A DNA stretch of 64,000 nucleotides from Lotus japonicus (taxonomy: Eukaryota > Streptophyta > Magnoliopsida > Fabales > Fabaceae), in assembly GCF_012489685.1 (NCBI RefSeq), contig NC_080043.1, positions 35,913,127 to 35,977,126 on the forward strand, read 5' to 3'. Positions 22,201 through 34,500 of the stretch are shown here, one piece after another. Made by a program: the position numbers and the translations under genes. Below the pieces are notes generated by a model. That model searched no databases. It was not told where the DNA came from and saw only the letters and a list, made by a program, of their open reading frames with translations. Positions within the stretch are counted from its first letter, which is position 1. The number at the start of each line of letters is the position of its first letter.

Positions 22201-22475
22201 AGGCAGCTCTTGGAGATGCAAATGAAGATGCCATCAACACTGGAAACTTCTATGGTTAGACCTTTAATCCTAAAGCTCTTGATGGAAACTTGTGGCTTTA
22301 GGATTATGGTTCAGCAATAAACAAGACTAAATAAGTGTTGTCTTATTGTCTGGATGCAGGACAAGGAGCTCAGCATGTTCATGTTCCTATCCCTGAAGGT
22401 TGTACTGATCCTGCTGCTGAAAACTATGATCCAACAGCTAGAAGTGATGATGGAAGCTGCACATACAAATTTTAG
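19289..22475 (+). CDS. RCA: Rubisco activase, chloroplastic (long isoform)
   Basis: This is the AAA+ ATPase that removes inhibitory sugar phosphates from Rubisco in the stroma. The model has six exons: 19289-19333, 19708-20018, 20245-20436, 20774-21246, 21973-22254 and 22360-22475. It encodes 472 aa with all junctions in frame, the usual length for the long form. The N-terminus ([12 protein letters not shown]...) through about residue 52 is a transit peptide, and the mature part begins near [10 protein letters not shown]. Walker A GGKGQGKS is at ~162-169 and Walker [10 protein letters not shown] at ~221-229. The C-terminal extension keeps two Cys (~449 and ~468), the redox pair of the alpha isoform that thioredoxin-f reduces. 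Reading through the last intron gives an immediate stop, so a short beta-like form could arise by intron retention. It appears fully intact. Confidence 0.97.
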
Positions 22476-25400
22476 GTGATTTTGAGTAGATACATAGAGA
22501 GATTTGGGAAGTATCTAAAAGAATGCTACTTACTGTGGAATGTGGATTAGTATTCGCTTTTTTATGTAAGGTGCATTAATATGAACTTTTCAGTTGTACA
22601 CTTTGTGTGAATTCTGGTGTAACCCATGGTTGGGTTTTATTGAGTGACATCTTGTAGATATCATTATTGCCAGCACCCTTTCCTTCTTTCCTTTTGGATT
22701 TTTCACAATCATCTGCCAAATTGGTGTTCATGAGTATATTTATATGAGTAAAACGTCATTTTAGTCCTTAAGATATGCGTCATCATTTTAGTCTTTCCAA
22801 AAATATTATCGATTAAATTCTTAGTTTCAAACATCCAAACTTTCTTTTCCCTATCACTCATTTAATGTTGTTAATTATAAATAGATGAGGGGGCCAAAAT
22901 GTTGTGCATTTAAAATTTTAAGGATTCAACTAACAAAAATTATTTTTAAAATACTAAATTGAGAAATGAGGCATCTATTAGAGACTTCAATGAGGTTTTT
23001 TACCAACTTTTTAAACAAATGATTTTAGTAGTTAATATCTAATCACTATATTCTATGTAACTAGCACTCCTGGTGCTTTATGCACGACCCAGCTCGGTCA
23101 TGAACTCAGCGAGAACCTGGTCTGCGGTGCCGGTGTGGGCTTCCAACTCGGTGCACACTTTCGACAATTTATTTGAGCTAGCTTCTTCTTCTTCGATCCA
23201 TCATCTGGATGACAACGAGGATTGCTATCGGCACCCGTAGATGGATAACATAGCACAACAACGGACTGCATATTATGAAATTCAGCCTGGCGTGGAATTC
23301 ATCAACTTGTTCACTTTAGAATATGTCCAACATAAATCTATAAAATAATGGACGGTTGTCTGCCTAGATTTTTGGTAAACTGAAAAGGTTCTAATGTTTA
23401 TTAAAGAGGTCGATATTTAAATTTTTTCTGGACTCTTATTTGAAAACGTGCGCAGATGTTTGTCCTAAGGAAAATAAAATGAAATCAAGCTCTATGATGA
23501 GGAACTCGACTAACATAAAAGTCATTGAATCAAAAGTTAAAATGAAAATGCTAAAAACATATTGAAGTTTGAAATCAGAAGCGCAAATTGCATTAAAAAA
23601 ATGATGGCTTTGCATTGTATATAATCTGTCGCAACCAGGGTCGTGTCCGGATAGCGCTTTAAAACACCCCAGTTCATGAAACAGAGTTGTCATCAACGTT
23701 TTTACGGATAACGCTAGATGGAAACGCCCAGAGCTCTAATTCTTGGAATGTATTATAACATGTCTTGATGAATTATTTGAGATTTAATACCTCAGAAACG
23801 TCTCGAGCTCTAATTCTCATAATGTATTATAACATCATCGTTCCAAGTAAGCCTTTTCCGGGTTTTGGAACTCAAATTTAAAACTCAGGAAGCATTTATA
23901 ATAAGTTTATCATTTCCGACCTCTATAACTCGGGAATGAAAGGTCCCATTTTTTAGTTTTGGCAATCTCTAAATATTTTTTTATATCTTTTGAAATTTTC
24001 AGATCTCGGAATTATTAATAAAATATGTTAAAATACATTATGAGATTTCCGAGGTTAAAAGGTTCCCAAAATCTCAAAGCGGGGTTTGAAATTTAGAGGG
24101 AGTTCCAATTCTCTTGTTCTTAATATGATGGCAAATTATTTAAAGTGATGCTCCTCCTCCTAATTGTAGGAATTTGTTGCTTTTTGATGTAACAACTAAC
24201 AAGTGTTTCCTACCCAAGGCGTTTTCATCTGTAGTTTTCGGGCTCAGTCCCTCCCAACAACAAGAGAAAAAAAAAATGACGGAAAATTGGGCCTAAACTC
24301 AGCCCACTACTCACACGACACTCTTCACAAATAATGGTTTATGGGATTCTGATGGAGGATAAGGAACAGGTTTTTATCCGGTTCCCCTGAAGAGTGGCGA
24401 GGGTAGTGATTATTATGGAATTGATAAATTTTGAGCTAGAAACTTGGGGAGAAAGCATTTTGGTCCCCCCCCCTCCTCTCTTTTTGTCTCTTGTGCACTG
24501 CCGCCTCTTTTCCTTAACAGAGATTTTGCCCCTCTTCCTTGTGTGCATAGAGAGAGGATATGTGAGTGAGGAGAATCAATTGTGGGGCGCTACAAAACAA
24601 AATCTGTGTGGATATATGATAGCATCATATTGATGCATGGATCATGAATGATGGGAGTATTATATATTTATATGTATAGATGTATGTATGGATCATCATT
24701 AATTGTATGTATGGTTTCATTATGATTTATGGTCATGATATTTTCGTGATTTTTGAAAATATATTTTTTATTTTATTTTAAATGTTTTTGGATTATAATT
24801 TTTGATAATTAGTAAAAGCATTTTTTGGGATTTTTAGCTATTTAAATTAAACTCATATTTACAAGGAAACTAGCTATGTACCAAAAAAAAACAAGGAAAA
24901 CTAGCTAGCTAAACACATAACAGGATGCTGAATTTCAAACTAAATCAACATATTAGCAAAAAATATACTACCTTACTCAAATATACACATTAAAAGCATA
25001 ATAAATTAAACTAAAGTAAAATTGGAGTTTAATTTTGATAGAGTATTTTTTTTATATAATTTATATTGGAATTTAATTTTGATGTCAAATTCTTTATTTG
25101 CCAATATGGTGAAAATTAGTTGGATGTTTGTATAAAAAATTTACATGTGCATAGAAATTAAATTCATTTATAATTAATAATAATAACTCCCTATTTTATA
25201 ATGAATTTACGATGTAACATTTCAACCAAATGAATTAAAATTCATTCCATTTTCTTTAAATGTAACAGTCCAACTGAAAAAAAAAAGATATTTTAAAATG
25301 TATGCACTGTATAGTTTATCTATGAATCATTATTATTTTTAAGTGATAAAAGATTTTTTTTTTCTACAGCCAAATTGCAAATGAGGACGTGTAAAAGAAC

Positions 25401-25592
25401 TAAGAAGGAAATGAATCGACCTGAGCCTGAGTCATGAAAGTTTCTCTCTGTTTTCTTTATTTTTCTCTCAAAAGCAATTTGCACACTCACTCACTGTGTT
25501 TACCCCAACTCTTCATTTCTCAAAATGGGTTTTTAGCTAGTCACACCAGCATCATCACTGTAATGTGAGTCTTGTTCCAACCAATTAAGAAG
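22476..25592. other. Intergenic region between Rca and the helicase gene
   Basis: No supported gene is seen. The first ~200 bp are the Rca 3' UTR. A MITE-like unit lies at 22748-23003. A ~30-bp block (GAGCTCTAATTCT...) occurs at 23731 and again at ~23815. A run of nine C lies near 24465. The remainder is AT-rich. Open frames at 23436-23696 and 24339-24633 lack any recognisable family. Confidence 0.6.
22748..23003. mobile_element. Probable MITE (weak inverted repeats)
   Basis: The left end GTAAAACGTCATTTTAGTCC and the reverse complement of the right end (GTAAAAAACCTCATTGAAGTC) show an imperfect inverted relationship. The 256-bp unit is non-coding, and similar 'ATTTTAGTCC' repeats are common in plant genomes. 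The similarity is weak and I see no clear TSD. Confidence 0.4.
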
Positions 25593-28500
25593 ATGACAAC
25601 AACGAATACTGATCCTGACTTGGTAGACATTATACTCTCTTGGTCTCTTGAAGACATTTTCAACCAAGATTTCTACAAAGACCAGGTTAGAATAGAAATT
25701 TACAGCATTGTGCTTGTATCAAAGGAAAAGGTCACACCTTTTTCTCAATCAAATAGTGTTTGGTTTACTATTGTTTGAACATTATTTGGTTGGATGGATT
25801 ATTTGAGCTGTTGTTAGTTTGTTTTTAAACAGTATTAGCATTTATTGGCTTTATTAAATAATGACTATTTACATGTGTTTGGTTGGTTTGGTTCACTGGG
25901 AAGGGAAAAGTTACACACTTTGTCTTGTGTTTCTACTAATATGAACATGCCATTAGTTTGATTGTGTGACACTGCTAAACGAAAATTCATATTGTTGCTC
26001 AGGAGAATAAACATGACCCAAAATACTGTTGTTGATTTGGTGCATTTGGTTGGATTTTAAGATAAACATGACTTGAGCTCTAAAGGTGCTGTTAGTTTGA
26101 AAATGCTATTAGTTTGTTTCACCTCCATTTTAAAAAGTACTGTTTATATTTTGCAGGTGAAATGTATTGATCTATCATTCAATTCTGTTGGTCATTATTT
26201 TGGGTCCTATGTGTATCCATTACTGGAAGAAACTCGAACACAAGTCTGCTCAAGCATGGAAATCTTACAAAGTTCACCATTTGCACAAGTAATTTATTTT
26301 AAAGAGGCACCTGATAATAGGAATCGGATGCTCTACAATGTTAGAACTGACAGATGGAGAAACAGGTCCTCTGGTCATGGAAATGAAATGTACAAAACAT
26401 TGACTGGGGATGTTTTTATTTTGGCTGATTTTAAGCCTGAAATTGTCAACGATTTACAAAGGATGGGAAAAATGTGGACTTTAGTAGTGTCAGCTGGGGT
26501 TGTAGAGGAGGAGACCAAGGATGATAATTCGGAACTTAAGTCTTCTTTCACGATTCTTCCATCTAAAGATATTAACCTCGATCAAGTTGGGCAAAAGTCG
26601 ATGTTTATGATATATTTGACAAATATAACCCCCAATAGAAGAATATGGGAAGCCTTGCATATGTCGCGAAATTCAAAGCTTATCCAGAAAATTTTATGTT
26701 CTGGTGATGGGGTAAGAGTCAATTTTATGTTATGCCTTTATATCAAGTGTTTCAAGTTTAACATCCTTTGAGAGCATTATAGATTATTTGAGTTCATACG
26801 TTGATAGTGTTAACATATATCAAAGCATAACAATGTAATAATGTCAGGTTTTAATTGGTATTGTTTTGATAGTGCTGATTGTCTGTTATATTATTGATTT
26901 ACTCTTTTTAGGAAGTTTATCATTGATTTACTCTTCGAGTATAAGAAGATTCACACAAGTTAGAATAATTTTTAAAAAATTGCATATGAATTTCCTTGTT
27001 TGTTGTTATGTAGACTGCAATTTCAAAGTATAACAATTTTTCAAATTTAATTATTTTTATGACTGATGGATATATGCTGGGCACAGGTTGAGGAAAATTG
27101 TGATTACTGCCATCAGCAGACTGATGCTCTAAGGGATGACACAACATATCAAAGGTTATCATCTGATTTGAATGAGTCCCAGTACAAAGCAATTTCTGCT
27201 TGCCTTTCTTCCTCTCAATGCAATCATCAGTCCACTGTGGATCTTATCTGGGGTCCCCCGGGAACCGGAAAAACCAAAACTTTGGGCACTCTGCTTTTTG
27301 CCCTACTGAAGATGAACTGTAGGACTCTTGTTTGTACCCCTACTAATGTTGCCATCAAAGAAGTTGCATCTCGTGTCTTAAGTATTGTGAGGTCATCCTT
27401 TGATAGAAACTTTGACGATTTGTGCTGTCCATTCGGAGACATACTGTTATTTGGGAATCATGAGCAACTTAAAGTCGGGGAGGATATCAAAGACATTTAT
27501 TTGGACTATCGCGTCGAACAGCTTTCGATGTGCTTTAGACCTCATACTGGTTGGAGATATTTTTTTGGTTTAATGATTGATCTTCTTGAAAGTTGTGCTT
27601 CACACTATCATATATTCATTGAAAATGAGTTGAGAAAGAAAAAAGAGCGAATAGATGATAATAAGACTAATAGGACAAAAGATGATAACCCTTCAGATTG
27701 TAGTGAGAGCATGTGCAAATCTTTTATTGAGTTTGTGAGTGAAAGGTTTCTTGAAATAGCATCGCCACTCAGAAAATGCATTTCTGTCCTATGTACACAC
27801 ATAGCCAGAAGTTATATCGGGGAAGATAACATTGAAGGTCTGGTCTGCCTTATCCATTCCCTTGATTCCTTTCAATCTCTGTTGCTCCAAACTAATATTG
27901 TTTGTGAAGTACTGGAACAACTATTTTGTCCTCCTGAAAGCCAACCAATTTCTTTTGAGTCTTCTGAGGGTACTGAATACTTATTGAGCAAGAGCAGAAC
28001 TGAATTCCTGTATTCTTTAAAAACCCTGAAAGATTCACTTGGTAAACTCGACTGGCCAGATGTTACACATGAAGAAAAAATCAGAGTATTCTGTTTACAA
28101 ACATCCTCATTAATATTTTCCACTGCTTCTAGTTCCTTCAAGTTGCACTCTGTTGCCATGAAACCACTGAACGTTTTAGTGGTTGATGAAGCTGCACAAT
28201 TGAAGGAATGCGAATCAATCATACCTCTACTACTAAGAGACATAAACCATGGAATTCTTGTTGGAGATGAACGCCAGCTACCAGCTATGGTGGAAAGTAA
28301 TGTATGTATCCATGGTCCCTACATCTCCATTTATTCAAACATAGATAAGTTATCAGTTTCCAATCACACTAATGTTTGCTTATCCTTTATTTTTTTCTAG
28401 GTTTCTTTTGGAGTTGGTTTTGGTAGAAGCCTATTTGAAAGGTTGGACTTATTGGGTTATCCAAATCACTTTCTCAATATACAATACCGAATGCATCCAG

Positions 28501-31500
28501 CAATAAGTTTCTTTCCAAATTCGCAGTTCTATTTAAACCAAATTCTTGATGCTCCAAATGTTATGAGTGAGAACTATAGAAAGAAATATCTCCCAGGGCC
28601 TATGTTTGGTCCATATTCCTTTATTAATATAGTTGGTGGCAGAGAAGGATTTGATGATGCTGGACGAAGCCGGAAAAATTTGGTTGAAGTTGCAGTTGTA
28701 AAGAAAATAATTCAGAAGTGTTTCAAAGGTTTGTGTTTGTTTATATGTAAATGATTTTTCTGTGGTTCTCAATCATGTTATTGGATTTTCTTTTTCCTTG
28801 CAAAGGAGTATAGAGAATAATTGATTGTAAAACTGCATGGTTGTGATTGGCCTAATTTACAAAGATAACATTTCAAGTATTGGTGTTTAGTAGAATTAAA
28901 AATCATGTGTCACTTTATTATTAATTACATGTTCTTTTTCCTTGAAGAGAATACTACATCCGTGAAAATATTGTCATTTTAATGCTACATAGTGGTCAGT
29001 GGCATAATGTTTGTGCTAGGGAGAGACCCATGAGATTCTGGAACAGGCGGTTATGGAAGATTGGCAGTTAATAACTTTATTAGTTATACGGCAGTTTATT
29101 ATTGTTAGGAGTAGTTTATTGCTGTTAGGATCAGTTTATTGTTGTTAGGATGTTAGAGATAGGGAGTTTGAACCACATGGGGGATCATTCAAATTTTTTG
29201 TTGTTGTGGCTTGGGTTTAGGATGATTACTATCATACTATGAATGCTTTGAAATAATTCTTTGTTAATTGTTAATATATTCTAGCAGTGATGTTCTGCCT
29301 TCTTTTGCCTGGTCTGTAGTGTGGCTTGACTCAAAAGAGAAGCTCAGCATAGGTGTAGTTTCTCCGTATGCGGCCCAAGTTGTTGCTATTCAGGATGTAC
29401 TTGGACAAAAGTATGATAATAATCATGGATTTAATGTAAATGTGAAAACGATTGATGGCTTCCAGGGCGGAGAACAGGACATTATTATTTTATCAACTGT
29501 GAGAACTAATGGCAGTGCGCCACTTAAGTTCATCTCCAATCACCAGAGGACTAATGTTTCTCTTACAAGGGCAAGGTAGAACTTAAGTTTGTATTTGTTT
29601 TTGTTCATCCCCAGTTACCTAAGGACTAATATTTCTCTTATGAAGGCAAAAGATGTATGCATTCATGCTGGTGTTTTGATATTCAACAGGCACAGCTTGT
29701 GGATTTTGGGACATGAAAGGACCCTAGTAAGTCTGGAAAATGTCTGGAAAGATTTGGTCCTTGATGCAAAAAAGCGTCAATGTTTCTTTGATGCTGATGA
29801 AGACAAAGATTTGGCAAAAAGCATTTTGGATGCAAAGAAAGGGCTAAATCAACTTGATGACTTGCTTAATGCAGATAGTGTCATTTTCAGAAATTCCATG
29901 TGGAAGGTACTTGGATTATAAATCTTGTAAAATTTTATTTATTGTTCATGTTCTTGATATCCTAATCATCTACTTGACCTTTGGTTTTCATTCTCACCTT
30001 CCACAATTTTTTAGGTTCTTTTCAGTGATAACTTCCTTAAATCATTTAAAAGACTGCGATCCGAGCAGAAAAAGAAGTCTATCATTGGACTCTTATATAA
30101 ACTTTCTAGTGGATGGAGACCGAAAAGGATTGAAGTGGACTTACTTTGTGGAAGTTCCTCACAGATATTAAAACAATTCAAAGTTGAAGGTCTTTTTATT
30201 GTTTGTTCGAAGGATATCGTAAAAGAATCAAGGTACACTCAAGTTTTGAAGATATGGGACATCTTGCTTCTAGAGGATATCCCAAAAATAGTGAAGAGTC
30301 TTGATAATATATTTGCAAGCTACACTGATGATTTTATTAGACGCTGCAGTGAACAATGTTTAGTTGGGTAAGTTCTTTGAGCTGTATTCTATACCGCCAG
30401 AGTTGTTTTTTAGCTAACTCATAGAATGTTTTTTCCTTCTTTTCTAGGAAAATTGAGGCCCCCATGACTTGGGAAAGAACAACAGATATCGTCAAGTTTA
30501 AGAGTATTGATAATCTTGGAAATGAAGCTGAAATGAGTAATTGTGATGAAAGAATTTATATTGAGAATTCAAATGTTGAGGAGAGCTTGCTATTGATGAA
30601 ATTCTACTCAATATCACCAGTTGTGGTTAGCCACTTGCTTTCTGATTGTGACATTAATGAATTAGACCTTCCATTTGAAGTATCAGATGAAGAACGTGAG
30701 ATAATTCACTTTTCAAGAAGCACATTTGTATTGGGGCGCTCGGGTACCGGCAAAACCACTATTTTGACCATGAAGTTATTTCAAAAAGAGTACTTGCATC
30801 ATATGGCTCTTGAAGCAACATATGGAATTAAGAGTGGTGCATTTCCTTGTTTGAATCATGATAAAGAGCATGAAGAAAGCTCTAATGGAAATGATAGACC
30901 TGTGTTACGCCAATTATTTGTTACAGTGAGTCCTAAACTATGTCAGGGGGTAAAACATCACATTGTTCGATTGAAAAGGTTGGAACCTTTACTTCAAGCT
31001 ATCTTTATTTCTTTGTTTCTTAATTTATTTCTTTCTTTTTCAATATAAATAACATGGAAAATATTACTTGAATTAGGCACAGCTGGCTAAGTTTGGAATA
31101 ATCTCCTTTATAGTCTATCTGACCATTATTTGTATGTGTCTATGTGTTTGACTTTTGATGTGCTTCAGATTTATTAAGACTGAATAATTTAATTATCATT
31201 GTATTTTATACATATCTTTAAAAGTTTCAGAGAAATTGAGAAACTAGGAGGAAAACTCAGAGAAGAAGATGAATGAACACTCGGAATTCATTAGCTTGCA
31301 AAGTGTAGCTTACAAGTATTTATACAAGTTTCTAATGCATATCCTCTATCTAAATCTGGTTAACAACCAGCTACTAACTATGATTCACTTAGCTAGACTA
31401 GTGTAACTAGAGTTACGTATTGATAGAGACAGCTAACTAAAAGGAACTCTCAGCTGAAGCTAAAACTGTGTAAGTGAAAGCTATCAGCTTGCGGTTGCTT

Positions 31501-34500
31501 TCTCAGCAAGTTATCTTCATCATTCAAGCCTCAAGTGCATATTTCTGCATAATTCTTGACAATCTTCAAAGTAGAAAAGAACTTGTTGACAGATCTTTAT
31601 TGATCTTCACCTCTGAGAAGATGATATTTATGACTGCTTAATTTTTGACACATGAATTGGTGTTATCCAAAGTGAACTGCATGATAATTCATCAATGAGA
31701 TAATAATTTATGTTGTTTCAGTTTTAGAAATTATGCAATGGTGTTGATGTTACTCTATTTTGAGTCTTTAGTTCTAGTAATCATTCTAGTATAATGTGTG
31801 CATGTCTGTTGAATATTTGAAATAATTTGATTCTGATGTACTTTCACTAATTGGATTGATATCTGGTATTAATAGATCATGTTTTGCATGCAGATCCATA
31901 TGTGGTAGCAATGTCTCTGCCGAAACTAACCCTACTGAGGAAGATATTTTTGATGTTGATACATCAAGTCAGTTTAAAAATATACCAGATTCGTTTAGTA
32001 ATCTTCCAGCCAACTCATACCCTCTTGTGATAACATTTCAGAAGTTTCTAATGATGCTTGATGGGACTTTGGGGAATTCATATTTTGAAAGATTTAGTGG
32101 CCTATGTTCTCATTCCCCAAACCTTGGTGTAAAGTCTGTTGCTTTAGAGACCTTCATACGGAAGAAGGAGGTGACTTATGACAGGTTTCATTCATTATAT
32201 TGGCCACATTTCAATTCCCAGTACACTAAGACTCTAGATCCATCTAGAGTGTTCTCTGAAATCATGTCTCATATAAAAGGGGGTATGCAAGCAATGGAGC
32301 ATGGTGATGGTAAGCTAAGTTGTGAGAGTTATCTTTCCTTATCTGAAAACCGAGGGTCAAGTTTGAGCAAACAGAAAAGAGAGATGATATATGGTATTTA
32401 TGAAAGTTATGAAAAAATGAAGATGGGCAGAGGGGATTTTGATTTGGCTGATATTGTAGCTGACCTTCATCTTAGACTCAGAACTAGAAGATATGAGGGC
32501 GATGAGCTTCATTTTGTGTATATTGATGAGGTGCAGGATCTAACCATGAGCCAAATTGATTTATTCAAATATGTATGCCCAAATGTAGAAGAGGGTTTTG
32601 TTTTCTGCGGGGATACTGCACAAACAATAGCAAGGGGAATTGACTTTAGGTTCCAGGATATAAAATCTCTCTTTTACAAGAAGTTTGTTCTGGAATCCAG
32701 TAGAAGTTCATATAATCAGGGAAATCAAAAAGGATTAATTTCAGATACTTTTTTATTGAATCAAAACTTCCGGACTCATGCTGGAGTGTTGAAATTATCC
32801 CAGAGCATTATTGAGCTTCTTTTTCGATTTTTTCCTCATTCTATTGATGCTCTGAAGCCTGAGACAAGCTTCATTTATGGGGAAGCTCCAGTTGTTCTTG
32901 AATGTGGAAATAGGGAAAATGCAATTGTAACTATTTTTGGCAATAGTGGACATGTGGATGGGAAAATTGTTGGCTTTGGAGCCAAGCAAGTAATTTTGGT
33001 ACGTGATGATTCGGCTCGGAAGGAAATTTTAAACTATGTAGGGAAACAAGCTCTTGTTCTAACCATTTTAGAGTGCAAGGGCCTCGAGTTTCAGGTTGTT
33101 AAAAGATCATGGTATCTAATTCAAAATTCTGTTATTTTTTATGTCTTTTTTTAATGGTATTCTTTGTTCTTTCCCAGGATGTATTGCTCTACAACTTTTT
33201 TGGCACTTCACCTTTGAAAAATCGCTGGAGGGTGATTTATCAGTATATAAATGAACAAGATATGCTGGAACCTGCAGAATCAAAGTCTTATCCAAGTTTC
33301 AATGACTCCAAACACAATATATTGTGCTCTGAACTCAAGCAGCTTTATGTTTCTATAACTCGTACACGACAGAGATTGTGGATATGTGAGAATACAGAGG
33401 AGTTCTCAAGACCTATGTTTGACTATTGGAAAAAGAAGGAACTTGTTCAATTCAAAGAACTGGATGAATCTCTTGCCCAGGCAATGAAAGTTGCAAGTAG
33501 TCCAGAAGAATGGAAGTCGCGTGGGAAAAAGGTTGCTTTTCTTCCATAATGAACAATTATTTTCATTTTTATTTCACAATACTGAAACTAAATTAGTTTA
33601 TCCTACACTTTTTAGTTTTTACTTTAGTTTGAATCCTAGTTCAATGATGATATACCGGATTCTTATTATAGTTTGATTTGCAACTTACAATATAATGAAT
33701 ATATGTGTACCTCAGATTATATGTTTTTTCTATATTATCTATTGGTCCCTTCTGTCTATCTGCTTTTTCCCTCTAAATGATACATTATCATTTTGACCCT
33801 TCTTTGCAGCTATATTATCAAAATAACTTTGAAATGGCGACAATGTGTTTTGAAAGAGCAGGAGACTCTTATTGGGAGAAAAAGTCTAAAGCTGCTAGTC
33901 TTAGGGCAATTGCAAACCGCTTGCATGATTCTAATCCTGGGGATGCGAATGCAATCCTAAGAGAAGCTGCTGAAATTTTTGAAGACATAGGAATGGCGAA
34001 TTCTGCTGCCCAATGTTTTTCTGATTTAGGAGACTTTGAAAGAGCTGGTATGAACTTGAGCCTTGGTACCTAAGTGTTAAATTGTGTTATTTGTTGATAA
34101 CTATTTAGTAGCATCAGAGTTTATATATTTGTCTTTTAGTTATTAAAAAATCATTTTACAGCACAAACAAGTTCATCTTGAGTGGTTATATCCTGTGTTC
34201 ATTGGCTGAGGTTACTCAGGCTGTAGAGTGGAACTTGCTCAACAACAGTGAATAAGGAAAAATGTTCATTTCTCTAATGAATATTAAAATTTGATCTATT
34301 AAATACCAAATCCTTACAGATTTTATCTGTTGTGGGATTGGGAAGGTTTGTTCAATTGGTATTCGATTCATTTTCTCGCTTGTTTTTTGTTTTGTTCTTT
34401 TACTATGCGCATTTAATTACCCTTGTCTATTGTTTGTGCTGTATGTCTGACTACCTGTATCCCCAACATCAACATTATAAGCAGTGTTCAATAAAAGAAG

